40,516 bases of DNA from Deltaproteobacteria bacterium (GCA_021413675.1 JAIOQA010000032.1:1-40516); one strand, 5' to 3'. Positions 1-8,386 are shown, counted from the stretch's first letter. Numbers and translations are program-made. Notes: a model not told the origin generated them from the letters alone.

Positions 1-16
1 AGGCGACCTGACGTCG

Positions 17-1189
17 CTACGACGCGATGTCGGAGTCAGGCGCGGTGTCGGCGGGCGGCGCGACCACCGGATGCGCCGCGCTCATCCGCCGGGCCTGGCG
101 CTCGCGCGCGCCCTGCACCGTCTCGGTGAACGTCACCAGCACCAGGCCGATGGTCGCGTAGAACAGCTGGGTCGAGCGCCGCGCGACCGCGACCGTCACG
201 CCGATGATCGGATCGGCGCCCAGCGCCTTGTAGAGCGCGTAGCCGCCGCCCTCGGAGATGCCCAGGCCGAGCGGCACCATCGTCGACACCAGGTAGATCA
301 CGAAGCCGCCGACCGAGACGCCGGCGAAGAAGCCCAGCGACACCGGGAAGCCGAGCGCGTGGAGCAGCACCGCGGTGATCGCCCACGACATGCAGCGCGA
401 GGCCAGCACCAGCACCAGGCCGAGCCGGCGATCGCTGCGGCGCGCGCCGCCGGTCGAGCGCAGCTTGTCGTCGATGCCGCTGAGCTTCTCGCGCCAGCGC
501 GCGAACCGCGCCTTCGACCGCTCCTGCCAGCGCGCGTGGCCGGCCGGCGACAGGATGCGGATCCGCGCGAGCGCACCCGCGAACCCGAGGCTGATCCGCC
601 CGAGCAGCCGCGAGACGCTGACCAGCATGCCGCGCTCGACCAGCGCGAACATGCCGATCGACAGCCCGATGCAGACGATCGTGGTGCCGAACAGGAGCAC
701 GCGCAGGCCGGTGCCCATCGGGATCAGGATCGCGGTGAGCGGCGCCGCGACGCCGATCAGGATGAACTCCACGAGCAGGCCGGCGAGGTTGTAGAACAGG
801 ATGCACGACACCGCGCGCTCGTTGCTCACGCCGCCCTCGATGAGGACCGAGACCTTCACGATCTCGCCGACGTTGCCGCTGGGCACGACCGAGTTGACGG
901 CGCGGCCGCCGACCTGCGCCAGGAGCGCGCGGCTGTAGCGGATCTTGTCCTGGTCGGGCGACAGGAACGCGTACATCGCGGCGGCGTCGAGCGAGGTGAT
1001 CATCACCTCGAGCCCGATCACCGCGGCGAACCACCAGCCGATGTGGCCGAGGCGCGTGAGCAGGGTGTCGAGGCCGGTGCTCTGGATGGTCCAGACCAGC
1101 GCGACCAGCGCGATGATCATCGAGACGAGCGTGACCCAGCGCGCCCAGTTCGACTTGCGCGGGGCCTCCGCTGCCACCTTCTCAGCCAT
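17..1189 (-). CDS. Flippase-like (LPG synthase TM-domain / UPF0104-type) integral membrane protein
   Basis: 390-residue multi-pass inner-membrane protein of the lysylphosphatidylglycerol-synthase transmembrane / flippase-like family. It has a short basic N-terminus, hydrophobic segments through most of its length, and family-typical loop motifs NSVVPSGNVGE (about 99-109) and LGISEGGGY (about 307-315). A basic, soluble loop rich in Arg and Lys sits near residues 200-260. The start is the ATG at 1189, which overlaps the stop of the upstream acetyltransferase gene by 8 bases, so the two are translationally coupled. Upstream in-frame residues belong to that gene. Relatives move or modify lipids and lipid-linked glycans. 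Paired with a sugar N-acetyltransferase, a role in surface glycan or hopanoid/lipid handling is inferred; the substrate cannot be read from sequence. The C-terminus (Ala/Pro/Asp-rich tail) is complete inside the window. Confidence 0.88.
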   Translation of the reverse strand: MAEKVAAEAPRKSNWARWVTLVSMIIALVALVWTIQSTGLDTLLTRLGHIGWWFAAVIGLEVMITSLDAAAMYAFLSPDQDKIRYSRALLAQVGGRAVNSVVPSGNVGEIVKVSVLIEGGVSNERAVSCILFYNLAGLLVEFILIGVAAPLTAILIPMGTGLRVLLFGTTIVCIGLSIGMFALVERGMLVSVSRLLGRISLGFAGALARIRILSPAGHARWQERSKARFARWREKLSGIDDKLRSTGGARRSDRRLGLVLVLASRCMSWAITAVLLHALGFPVSLGFFAGVSVGGFVIYLVSTMVPLGLGISEGGGYALYKALGADPIIGVTVAVARRSTQLFYATIGLVLVTFTETVQGARERQARRMSAAHPVVAPPADTAPDSDIAS

Positions 1190-1772
1190 TGACCTCGACC
1201 CGCGCGATGCCGCCGCCCTGCGCCTTGTACGCATCGCCGCAGCGCGCGCAGATCATCCGCTGGGTGCTGTCGGCCGCCGGCAGCCGCTCGCCGCAGCGAC
1301 AGGCCCACCCGGCCCAGGCCGCGGGCACGCCGACGACGATCGCGTGGGCCGCGACGTCGTGGCGGACGACCGCGCCGGCGCCGATGAAGGCGTACTCGCC
1401 GATCGTCACGCCGCAGATGATCGTGGCGTTGGCGCCAACGGTGGCGCCGCGCCGGACCAGGGTCGGCGTGTACTCGGCCTTGCGCGACACGTGGGCGCGC
1501 GCGTGGATCACGTTGGTGAAGGTACAGGACGGCCCGAGGAACACGTCATCCTCGACGGTGACCCCGTCGTAGACCGAGACGTTGTTCTGGATGCGGCAGC
1601 CGGCGCCGATCGTCACGTTGCCGATGTAACAGCCCTGGCCGATGACGCTGTTCCCGCCGATCCGGGCTCCGGGCATGACGTGCACGAAGTGCCAGACCCG
1701 GGTGTCGGGTCCGATCACGGCGCCGGCGTCGACGATCGCGGTCGGATGGATGAGAGGCGTGAGGTCGGACAC
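1182..1772 (-). CDS. Left-handed beta-helix N-acetyltransferase (WbpD/WlbB-like) with C-terminal zinc ribbon
   Basis: 196-residue hexapeptide-repeat acyltransferase. Isoleucine/valine-led hexapeptide turns run from the N-terminus (HPTAIVDAGAVIGPDTRVWH) to about residue 150. Two family landmarks are visible: the loop around GQGCYIGNVTIGAGCRIQNN and the FTNVIHARA segment. Relatives such as WbpD/WlbB acetylate UDP-2-acetamido-3-amino-glucuronate with acetyl-CoA in LPS O-antigen synthesis, and that reaction is the best guess here. The C-terminus carries CRCG and CARCG, a small zinc ribbon seen in some members. The start is GTG 1772, the only initiation codon that fits before the beta-helix begins. 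Only 21 bases separate it from the divergent methyltransferase start. It is coupled to the downstream flippase-like gene, suggesting a glycan cassette that continues beyond the window. Confidence 0.88.
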   Translation of the reverse strand: MSDLTPLIHPTAIVDAGAVIGPDTRVWHFVHVMPGARIGGNSVIGQGCYIGNVTIGAGCRIQNNVSVYDGVTVEDDVFLGPSCTFTNVIHARAHVSRKAEYTPTLVRRGATVGANATIICGVTIGEYAFIGAGAVVRHDVAAHAIVVGVPAAWAGWACRCGERLPAADSTQRMICARCGDAYKAQGGGIARVEVNG

Positions 1773-1793
1773 TCGGCGTACGATGCCTGGACC
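1773..1793. promoter_or_regulatory. Very short divergent promoter region (acetyltransferase / methyltransferase)
   Basis: Two GTG starts face away from each other across only 21 bases. A plus-strand TACGAT hexamer lies at 1779-1784, 9 bases before the methyltransferase GTG. This is the -10-like placement seen before most genes in this window. The minus strand offers TACGCC at 1775-1780. The -35 elements would have to lie inside the opposite gene. Confidence 0.35.
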
Positions 1794-2687
1794 GTGCCCA
1801 AGCGTCCACCCCGAGCCGACCGGGAATTGCCGGTCCCGTCCGACCTCGCCCGGGGCGGCGACAAACCCCGCCTGGCCTGGTCCGGAGCGGGCGGCGACCT
1901 CTGGCGCAGCGATGCGCTCGCGCTCCTGCAGTCCCTCGATGCCGGGTCGGTCGACCTGGTGGTGACCGACCCGCCCTACGCGATCGCCAAGGACGACTGG
2001 GACGAGTTCAGCTCGATCGACGCGTACGTCGACTGGTGCGATGCGTGGCTCGCCGAGATCGCGCGCGTGCTCGCGCCCCACGGCTCGGCCTACGTCTGCG
2101 GCTTCTCGGAGATCCTCGCCGAGGTGAAGGCGCGGAGCGCGCGCCGGTTCGCGGCCTGCCGCTGGATCGTCTGGAGCTATCGCAACAAGGCCAACCTGGG
2201 CAAGGACTGGGGGCGCTCGCACGAGTCGATCCTCCACCTGCGCGCCACGCGCGACGTGCGCATCAACGTCGACGATGTCCGGATCCCGTACAACGAGCAC
2301 ACGCGCAAGTACCCGGCCCGGGTCCAGGCCGTGAACTCGCAGTACGGCCGGGGCGTGCGCCGCGATCGCTGGGAGCCCAACCCGCTCGGCGCCAAGCCGC
2401 GCGATGTCCTCGAGTTCCCGGTGATCTGCAACGGCATGGGCGAGAAGACCGCGCACCCGACCCAGAAGCCCGAGGCGCTGATCGAGACGCTCGTCAAGGC
2501 GTCCTCCGCCGCGGGTCAGCTGGTCGTCGATCCGTTCGTCGGCTCGGGCACGACCGCGGTGGTCGCGAGCCGGCTCGGGCGGCGCTGGCTCGCCGGCGAC
2601 GCCGACGCGCGCTACGTCGGCCTCGCGCGCGAGCGCCTGATCGCCGCCGGCGGCCCGGTGGTCGCACCGCGCAAGCGCCGCGCGTAG
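1794..2687 (+). CDS. Site-specific DNA methyltransferase (N4-cytosine/N6-adenine, beta class)
   Basis: 297-residue amino-methyltransferase. The catalytic motif DPPY is at residues 59-62, and the AdoMet-binding motif FVGSGT at about 248-253 near the C-terminus. Motif order (DPPY first, FxGxG last) marks the beta group, which transfers methyl groups from S-adenosylmethionine to adenine N6 or cytosine N4 in double-stranded DNA. Between them, HPTQKPEALIETLVKASS is the classic motif X segment just before FxGxG. No restriction endonuclease or specificity gene lies beside it, so it appears to be an orphan methylase. The start is GTG 1794, 9 bases after TACGAT; no Shine-Dalgarno sequence is present. 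Target site not predictable. The neighbouring glycan genes seem unrelated. Confidence 0.9.
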   Translation: MPKRPPRADRELPVPSDLARGGDKPRLAWSGAGGDLWRSDALALLQSLDAGSVDLVVTDPPYAIAKDDWDEFSSIDAYVDWCDAWLAEIARVLAPHGSAYVCGFSEILAEVKARSARRFAACRWIVWSYRNKANLGKDWGRSHESILHLRATRDVRINVDDVRIPYNEHTRKYPARVQAVNSQYGRGVRRDRWEPNPLGAKPRDVLEFPVICNGMGEKTAHPTQKPEALIETLVKASSAAGQLVVDPFVGSGTTAVVASRLGRRWLAGDADARYVGLARERLIAAGGPVVAPRKRRA

Positions 2688-2730
2688 CCGTGCGACCAGA
2701 AAGCGCGCGCCTGGGCGCGGCGAGTCGGGC

Positions 2731-2736
2731 TAGAGT
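2731..2736 (+). promoter_or_regulatory. -10-like TAGAGT box, leaderless placement
   Basis: TAGAGT ends 7 bases before the TTG at 2744. It rules against the GTG at 2735, which would lie inside the box, and so decides the start of the cytochrome lipoprotein. No Shine-Dalgarno sequence is present. Confidence 0.4.
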
Positions 2737-2743
2737 GCCGCCC

Positions 2744-3847
2744 TTGCGTCCGCTGCGCCTGTTCCCTGCGATCCTCGTGGCCGCCTGTGGCGGCGGCAGC
2801 AGCGCGCCAGATGCGCGGCTCCTCGACGGCCGCGCGACCGATGCGCCGCTCGCCGATGCCGTGCCCGTCGACGCGACCGCCGACGCCGCCACCGACGCGC
2901 CGCCCGCCCCCGACGCCGCCCCGCCGATGATGCTGTCGCAGACCGGGCTCTACACCGACACCGCGGCCAAGACCCTCGCGCCCGGCGTGCGCGCGTTCAC
3001 GCCGCGCTGGGTGCTGTGGTCCGACGACGCCGCCAAGCAGAGCTGGATCTGGCTGCCGCCGGGCGCGCAGATCGACACGAGCGATGCGGACTTCTGGAGC
3101 TTTCCCCAGGGCACGAAGCTGTGGAAGGAGTTCGTGCGCAACGGTCAGCGCATCGAGACCCGCTACCTCGAGAAGATCGGCGCGGGCAACGCGTGGACCG
3201 ACTGGTTCGCGGTGTCGTTCGAGTGGGACCCGACGGAGCAGGACGCGACCGCGGTACCCGCCGGCGTGATCGACGCGACCGGCACCAACGACATCCCGAG
3301 CCGCAACGAGTGCCGGCAGTGCCACACCGATGCGCGCGTGCCGTCGGTGGTGATCGGCTTCTCGGCGCTGCAGCTCGACGTGCCGTCGAGCGATCCGACG
3401 GTGCTCAACCTCGGCGCGCTGGTGACCGAGGGGCGGCTCACGGCGCCGCCGACCAACCCGGTCGCGGGCGTCTACGTGCCGCTGCCCGCCGACGACGTCG
3501 CGCGCGACGCGCTCGGCTACCTGCACGCCAACTGCGGCAACTGCCACAACCCGCGGTCCGAGGTCCACGCGCAGGTCGGGCTCGTGCTGCGCCAGGACCT
3601 CGGGCACCTGCGCACCGCGACCGCGTGGTCACAGACGCTCGCGTACACCACCACCGTCGGCGTGGCGCCGCAGCACGCGGTGTCGGGCGCGACCGCGATC
3701 GTCGAGCCCGGCGCGCCCACGACCAGCGCGCTGCACCTGCGGCTCACGAGCACCGGCGGCCAGCGCATGCCGCCGCTCGGCCGCGAGACCGTCGATCCGC
3801 TCGGCGCCGAGACCGTGCGCGCGTGGATCGCCGCGCTGCCGCAGTAG
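2744..3847 (+). CDS. Diheme c-type cytochrome lipoprotein (SO2930/HNE_0200-like family)
   Basis: 367 residues. The N-terminus MRPLRLFPAILVAAC is a lipoprotein signal with the lipid-bearing Cys at 15, followed by an Asp/Ala/Pro-rich linker (about 20-60) repeating DA and DAP. Two heme c sites are visible: CRQCH (190-194) and CGNCH (264-268). The conserved body between them (WSDDAAKQSWIWLP, FPQGTKLWKEF, RNECRQCH) resembles the SO2930-type diheme family found in Shewanella and other proteobacteria. It should be an exported, membrane-anchored electron carrier; its partner is unknown. No beta-helix partner gene, with which this family is often paired, is adjacent. The TTG start gives a canonical signal peptide and sits 7 bases after TAGAGT; GTG 2735 is the alternative. 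Confidence 0.85.
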   Translation: MRPLRLFPAILVAACGGGSSAPDARLLDGRATDAPLADAVPVDATADAATDAPPAPDAAPPMMLSQTGLYTDTAAKTLAPGVRAFTPRWVLWSDDAAKQSWIWLPPGAQIDTSDADFWSFPQGTKLWKEFVRNGQRIETRYLEKIGAGNAWTDWFAVSFEWDPTEQDATAVPAGVIDATGTNDIPSRNECRQCHTDARVPSVVIGFSALQLDVPSSDPTVLNLGALVTEGRLTAPPTNPVAGVYVPLPADDVARDALGYLHANCGNCHNPRSEVHAQVGLVLRQDLGHLRTATAWSQTLAYTTTVGVAPQHAVSGATAIVEPGAPTTSALHLRLTSTGGQRMPPLGRETVDPLGAETVRAWIAALPQ

Positions 3848-3928
3848 CCCGTTAGCCGGAAACGCGACACGGTCGCGCCGGCCGGCGCATTCGGCGGCCA
3901 TGCCGCTTGGCCGCAAGCGAAGGGGAGG

Positions 3929-3953
3929 CTCGTCGGGGCTTGCCCCCGACGAG
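3929..3953. terminator. Perfect 10-bp stem hairpin between convergent genes
   Basis: CTCGTCGGGG (3929-3938) pairs with CCCCGACGAG (3944-3953) around a 5-base loop. It lies 81 bases past the cytochrome stop and between convergent genes. There is no U-tract, so termination is inferred from position only. Confidence 0.4.
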
Positions 3954-3976
3954 GGGAACGGCACGTTCGTTCTGAA

Positions 3977-4004
3977 TCGGGTCCGCCCGAAGGGCGAAAC
4001 CCGA
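3977..4004 (-). terminator. Hairpin abutting the stop of the S46 peptidase gene
   Basis: TCGGGT (3977-3982) pairs with ACCCGA (3999-4004), and CGCCC (3984-3988) with GGGCG (3992-3996), around a GAA loop with a small internal bulge. It starts one base after the peptidase stop codon (4006-4008). There is no strong T-run, so this is a likely but unproven intrinsic terminator. Confidence 0.45.
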
Positions 4005-4005
4005 G

Positions 4006-6327
4006 TCAGAGGACCGGCTTGACGCCCATCTCGACCAGGACGTTGTCGGCCTGATCGATCGCGTCCATGACCCACAGCATGTAGCGCACGTCGCAGTGGA
4101 TCGTGCGGGTCACCGCGCCGTTGAAGACGACGTCGGAGGCCACGCCCTCGATGTTGCCGTCGAACGCGAGGCCGACCAGCTCGCCCTTGCCGTTGAGCGT
4201 GGGCGAGCCCGAGTTGCCGCCGGTGATGTCGAGGTCCGAGATGAAGTTGATCGGCAGATCGCCGAGCTCGGGGCGGAGGTACGGGCCGAACTTCTTGGCC
4301 TTGAGCGCGGCGAGCAGCTCGGCCGGCGCGTTGAACGGCTCCTTGCCGGTGTCCTTGGCGAGGATCTGCTTGCCGAGCGTGAACGGCAGCGCGGCCTCAC
4401 CGGTGCCGTCGGGCTCGAGGCTCTTCACGGTACCGTAGGTGATGCGGAGCGACGAGTTGGCGTCGGGCGACAGGTTGCCGTCGAGCGCATCGCGCATCGC
4501 CGCGGCGTAGATCGGCGCGAGCGTCAGCATCTGACCGGCGACCTTGTCGTCGCGATCTTCCTTGGCGCGGACCATCGGCCACAGCGCCAGCGCGAGCTTC
4601 ACGAACGGATCCTTCGAGGCCTTGAGGTCCTTGGCCGAGGCCTTGGTGATCAGCTCGATGCGGGTCTGATCGTCCTCGAGCTTGGTGCCCTTGTAGAGCG
4701 CGTCGAGCGCCGCGTCGATGACCTTCTCGTCGACGGTCGCGCCCTTGCCCTTGGGCCCGACGATCGTCGCCAGCCACGGGCGATCCTTCGCCGGCAGCTT
4801 CGACGCGCGGACCAGCAGCATGCGGAAGTTCGCGCGATCGAGCGTGCGATCGAACTCGCGGCTGAAGGCCTTCTGACCGCCGAGGATGCGCGACATGTCG
4901 CGGTCCTGGTAGCCGGGCTTGCGATCGGCGTCCTTCTTGGGGCGCTCCTCGCTCATGCGCACCGCGAGGTAGCCCGCGGTCAGCAGGCGCGAGCCGCCGA
5001 TCGTCATCGAGAAGTCGAAGTCCTGCTGCCAGGTCTTCCACTGGGTCGCGAGCAGCGCGTCGAGCTCGGCGACCGCCTTGGCCTGGACCTCGTGGCCGGG
5101 CTGCGCGACGTACGCGCGCACCTTGGCGTCGACGTCGTCCTTGCGCTGCAGCATGTCGCCCTTCTTCATGCCGGCGAGCACGCCCTGGTACTTCTCCAGG
5201 CCGTTCTGCACGCCCTGCTTGGCGACCGTGGCCTTGATCATCGTGTCGCCGGTGGCGCCCTCGAGGACCTTGGCGATCACGTCGTAGCGCGCCTGCAGGT
5301 AGGCGATCAGGTACGGGTAGCCCGCGTCGACGTCGTGGTGGACCTCGGCGGCGGTCGAGATGCGGTTGGTGCGGCCCGGGTAGCCGGTGACCATCACGAA
5401 GTCGTGATCCTTCACGCCCTCGGTCGAGACCTTGAGGAACGCCTTGGGCTCGAACGGCACGTTGTCCGGGCTGAAGTCGGCGGGCTTGCCGTCCTTGCCG
5501 ACGTACGCGCGGAAGAACGAGAAGTCGCCGGTGTGGCGCGGCCACGCCCAGTTGTCGATCTCGCCGCCGTAGTCACCGACCGGGCGCTTGGGCACGTAGA
5601 CCAGGCGGATGTCGCGCAGCTCGAGGTACTCGACCAGCTGGTACTCGGCGCCGCGGAAGTGGCCGTAGATCTGGCAGCGGATGCCCGGGCGATCCTTCTC
5701 GCACGCGGCGAGGACGTCCTTCGAGCGCTTCTCCGACTCTTTCTTGCGCGCGAGGCCGTCCTTGATCGCGTCGAGGCCCGCGGTCATCTCCGGGGTCACG
5801 TCGCGGATCGCCTGCGCCACCATCACGCGCTGGGCCGGGCCCGCGCTCTTCTCGTCGGCCTTGGTCTTCGCGAGGAAGCCGTTCTCGACGATGTTGTTGT
5901 CGGGCGTGGCGTTGAGCTGCAGCGCCGGCTGGACGCAGTGGTGGTTCGTGACGATCAGGCCCTGGCCCGACACGAACGAGCCGGTGCAGCCCGGGGGCGA
6001 CAGCTGGACGATCGCGGCGAGCGGCGCGTTCAGCGGATCGGCGAGCTTGCTCGGATCGATCGAGACGCCCATCGCCTTGAAGTTCGCGAGGTGCTGCGGC
6101 AACAGCATCTGGCGCGGCAGCCACATGCCGCCCGGATCCTGGTAGGCCTTGCGCGCCGCCAGGGTCGGGTCCGGCGACGCCGGCGGCGGGGTCTCGACCG
6201 CGGAGCCGGAGCCGACGGCGGAGCCCGAGCCCTCGCCCATGCCGTTGTCCGTGATGGTGGTGTTCGGCTTGCCCTTACCGCCGCAGGCCGCGGCGAAGAG
6301 GGCGCACGCGAGTGCAATGCGCTTCAT
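4006..6327 (-). CDS. S46-family serine dipeptidyl-peptidase (DPP7-like), predicted lipoprotein
   Basis: 773-residue exopeptidase that releases dipeptides from peptide N-termini. The chymotrypsin-like catalytic triad is visible: His in TNHHC (129/130), Asp268 in HTGDFSFFR, and Ser706 in GGNSGSP. The conserved DNWAWPRH block (258-265) is also present. Eighteen residues after the Ser is Gly724 (LAFDGN). Asp/Glu-specific DPP11 enzymes have Arg here and DPP7 types Gly, so a preference for hydrophobic P1 residues is expected. The N-terminus MKRIALACALFAAAC is a lipoprotein signal (Cys15) followed by a Gly/Ser/Pro linker. Most studied S46 enzymes are soluble periplasmic proteins, so lipid anchoring is noteworthy. 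Start ATG 6327 lies 7 bases after a TACGAC box (6335-6340, minus strand) without a Shine-Dalgarno site. Likely role: peptide nutrition. Confidence 0.95.
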   Translation of the reverse strand: MKRIALACALFAAACGGKGKPNTTITDNGMGEGSGSAVGSGSAVETPPPASPDPTLAARKAYQDPGGMWLPRQMLLPQHLANFKAMGVSIDPSKLADPLNAPLAAIVQLSPPGCTGSFVSGQGLIVTNHHCVQPALQLNATPDNNIVENGFLAKTKADEKSAGPAQRVMVAQAIRDVTPEMTAGLDAIKDGLARKKESEKRSKDVLAACEKDRPGIRCQIYGHFRGAEYQLVEYLELRDIRLVYVPKRPVGDYGGEIDNWAWPRHTGDFSFFRAYVGKDGKPADFSPDNVPFEPKAFLKVSTEGVKDHDFVMVTGYPGRTNRISTAAEVHHDVDAGYPYLIAYLQARYDVIAKVLEGATGDTMIKATVAKQGVQNGLEKYQGVLAGMKKGDMLQRKDDVDAKVRAYVAQPGHEVQAKAVAELDALLATQWKTWQQDFDFSMTIGGSRLLTAGYLAVRMSEERPKKDADRKPGYQDRDMSRILGGQKAFSREFDRTLDRANFRMLLVRASKLPAKDRPWLATIVGPKGKGATVDEKVIDAALDALYKGTKLEDDQTRIELITKASAKDLKASKDPFVKLALALWPMVRAKEDRDDKVAGQMLTLAPIYAAAMRDALDGNLSPDANSSLRITYGTVKSLEPDGTGEAALPFTLGKQILAKDTGKEPFNAPAELLAALKAKKFGPYLRPELGDLPINFISDLDITGGNSGSPTLNGKGELVGLAFDGNIEGVASDVVFNGAVTRTIHCDVRYMLWVMDAIDQADNVLVEMGVKPVL

Positions 6328-6476
6328 GGCGCGGGTCGTACCAGACTTTGCGACGGCGAGCAGAGCGATTGCCTGCCAACCGGCGATCGCAGCGGCGGGC
6401 GTAAGCGAGGCCACCGGTGGGCGGGACTGACTGCGACCGGCGCGACAGTGGCGGCATCGCCGCCTCGGGAGATCGC

Positions 6477-7103
6477 TCAGCGGCCGGGTCGATCGCCGCG
6501 CGGGGACATCCAGCCCGCGCGCTGCAGCGCCTGCACCAGATCGCGCGCGCCGAGCGGCGCGGTCGCCATCGGCGGCAGCTCCGGGCTCGGCGGCGGCGCC
6601 AGCGTCGCCGGATCGAGGCCACCGAGGAGCTCGAGCTCGCGCAGCGCATCGACGATGCGCATGCCCACCCGCAGCTCGGCCAGCTCCGCGGCGACCGCGC
6701 GCGGCTCCGCCGACGCGGTGACGAGCGCGAGCATCTGCTGGGCGAGGTCGCGCTCGCGATTGCCGCCGGGCCGCAGCTGATCGCGGAGCCAGCCGACCGC
6801 CGGCGCGGCGTGGCGCTCGATCATGCGGTGCCGCAGCGGCGCGTAGTAGCCCGCGTTGAGCCACGCCGGGATCGCCTGCTGCGCCTCCGAGAGGCTGGCC
6901 TCCTCGATGGAGTCATCGTCGAGTGGCGCGATCGAGATCGCGTCGGCGCCATCGAACAGCCGCACGCTCGGGCTCGGGGACGAGCGCCCCGGAGCGATGT
7001 CGGGAGCCCCGGGATCGGCCGCAGGCATCGGCCGGGTGCCACGCGCAAAGGAGCCCGGTGAACCGGGCTCGGCTTGATTGCGACGGCGAGAGCCTCTCAG
7101 CAT
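6477..7103 (-). CDS. Hypothetical protein, helical, no recognised domain
   Basis: 208 residues, not recognised. The first 50 residues are low-complexity (Arg, Pro, Ser, Gly). The rest looks helical and soluble, with an acidic patch (PLDDDSIEEASLSEAQQA) and repeated Leu/Ala heptad-like stretches (ERDLAQQMLALVTASAEP, AVAAELAELRVGMRIVDAL). No signal peptide or membrane segment. The ATG at 7103 is 9 bases downstream of a TATGTC box (7113-7118, minus strand), matching the leaderless spacing of its neighbours. The next ATG, 7028, would begin right at the helical part and leave the palindrome at 7051-7070 outside the gene. It stands alone between the S46 peptidase and a 185-base AT-richer gap. Confidence 0.6.
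   Translation of the reverse strand: MLRGSRRRNQAEPGSPGSFARGTRPMPAADPGAPDIAPGRSSPSPSVRLFDGADAISIAPLDDDSIEEASLSEAQQAIPAWLNAGYYAPLRHRMIERHAAPAVGWLRDQLRPGGNRERDLAQQMLALVTASAEPRAVAAELAELRVGMRIVDALRELELLGGLDPATLAPPPSPELPPMATAPLGARDLVQALQRAGWMSPRGDRPGR
7051..7070. repeat. 8-bp perfect inverted repeat near the 5' end of the 7103 gene
   Basis: GAGCCCGG and CCGGGCTC flank a TGAA loop. It is inside the coding region if translation begins at 7103, but would be an upstream hairpin if it begins at 7028. Attenuation or terminator function is possible but unsupported by a T-run. Confidence 0.35.
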
Positions 7104-7288
7104 ACGCCCTAGGACATAGCAATTCTCACGCCTATCGCGATTGCCGTATCCGATTGAATTTACTTGGCTCGATTCCCGCCGATCGGGCTCACCATGGCAC
7201 CGTTACCACGACGTCGTGCCACGATGTAGGCGGTGGATTCGGCTCAGATTCGCCGCGGGAATCTCACGCCCCTGCCGCAGCGGCGCCG

Positions 7289-7471
7289 CTAGTAGCGATC
7301 GGGATCGCGGGGATGGTCCGCGGCAGGCTCCACGTCCTTCATCGCCTCGCCGGCACCAACCGCGAGCACATCCTCGAGCCGAGCTCGCTGGATGATCCCG
7401 GAGTTACGGCGGGGAGGCGGCGTGGGCGCGGCAGCGGCGGACTCGGGAACGGTCGTCTTGGGATCGGCCAC
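7289..7471 (-). CDS. Small hypothetical protein downstream of the MscS gene
   Basis: 60 residues from GTG 7471, preceded at 8 bases by a clear GGAG on the minus strand; this decided the start. The ATG at 7537, 9 bases after the mscS stop, would add 22 residues but has no ribosome site. The sequence is Pro/Ala-rich at first (ESAAAAPTPPPRRNSG), then a helix (IIQRARLEDVLAVGAGEAMKDV) and an Asp/Pro tail. No domain recognised. Position suggests it is the last gene of a kinase-channel operon. Past its end, to 7104, the sequence is AT-richer than usual here and contains the palindrome CACGACGTCGTG (7207-7218). Confidence 0.45.
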   Translation of the reverse strand: MADPKTTVPESAAAAPTPPPRRNSGIIQRARLEDVLAVGAGEAMKDVEPAADHPRDPDRY

Positions 7472-7546
7472 GGTAGAGTCTCCAGCAAGCGGCGCGCCAC
7501 GTTGGCGATCGGTCGACGCGCGTGACCCGTCCCTCATTCAACGACG

Positions 7547-8386
7547 CTACGCGATCGGCCGTTCGCCGACCACATGGACCTCGCGCTGCGGGATCGGGAT
7601 CGAGATCTTCGCGCGATCGAACGCCTCGGCGATCGCGAGCCGCAGCCGCGATGACGTCCGCATGTCCTCGCGCGGATCATCGATCCACACCAGCAGCGCG
7701 AACTGCAGGGCGGAGTCGCCGAAGCCCTCGAGCCGGACCTCGGGCGGCGGCTCCTGCAGCACGCCGGCCTCGACGCGCGCGACCGCGATCAGCGCGTCGC
7801 GCACCAACTCGGGCGAGGTGCCGTACGCCACGCCGACCGTCACCCAGATGCGGGTGCGCGTCGTCGGCACCGAGTAGTTCACCACCTGGGTCGTGATGAG
7901 ATCGCTGTTGGGCACGATCACCGTGACCTCGTCGCGCGAGATCACGCGGGTCGCGCGCAGCCCGATGTTCGCGACCGTGCCGCGGATGTCGCGCACCTGG
8001 ATGAAGTCGCCCTCGTGCACCGGCCGCTCGACCAGCAGGATCAGCCCCGACACGAAGTTCTGCACCACGTTCTGCAGGCCGAAGCCGATGCCGACCAGCA
8101 CCACCGCCGAGCCGGCGAGCACCGCGGTCAGCGACACGCCGAGCGTATCGAGCGCGACGAACGAGCCGGTCGCGATGACGAAGTAGTAGACGATCTTGCT
8201 CGCCGCCGCGGCCGCGCCCGACGGGTAGCGCCGCGCGAGCAGCGTGCGGCGCGTGGTGCCGCGCAGGATCCGCGCGAGGATCGCCGCGCCGATGAAGATG
8301 CCCAGGCACGTGAGCAGCGTGCCGACGGTGATCGGCGACGCGCCGAGCCGGAAGATCTCGCGATCGAGGAAGTCCCGGATCCCCAT
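7547..8386 (-). CDS. MscS-family small-conductance mechanosensitive channel
   Basis: 279 residues, close to the length of minimal MscS channels. Three hydrophobic segments are visible at about 19-40, 63-83 and 85-118. The third is the Gly/Ala-rich pore helix (AVLAGSAVVLVGIGFGLQNV), followed directly by the conserved VQNFVSGLILLVERPVHEGD that leads into the cytoplasmic beta domain. The beta domain has the typical GTVANIGLRATRVISRDEV and VIVPNSDL motifs. It opens under membrane tension to release solutes during osmotic downshock. It lies 29 bases downstream of the GAF histidine kinase gene on the same strand, so co-transcription is likely. No TA box or Shine-Dalgarno site precedes the ATG at 8386. 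Confidence 0.95.
   Translation of the reverse strand: MGIRDFLDREIFRLGASPITVGTLLTCLGIFIGAAILARILRGTTRRTLLARRYPSGAAAAASKIVYYFVIATGSFVALDTLGVSLTAVLAGSAVVLVGIGFGLQNVVQNFVSGLILLVERPVHEGDFIQVRDIRGTVANIGLRATRVISRDEVTVIVPNSDLITTQVVNYSVPTTRTRIWVTVGVAYGTSPELVRDALIAVARVEAGVLQEPPPEVRLEGFGDSALQFALLVWIDDPREDMRTSSRLRLAIAEAFDRAKISIPIPQREVHVVGERPIA

Noticed and set aside
1794..2687. Restriction-modification system
   Set aside because: Flanking genes are a sugar acetyltransferase and a cytochrome lipoprotein; no nuclease motif is seen next to the methylase.
4096..6780. 894-codon plus-strand open frame opposite the S46 peptidase gene
   Set aside because: Antisense to a gene with a full catalytic triad; its composition (Arg, Asp, Glu, His-rich without motifs) is a high-GC shadow.
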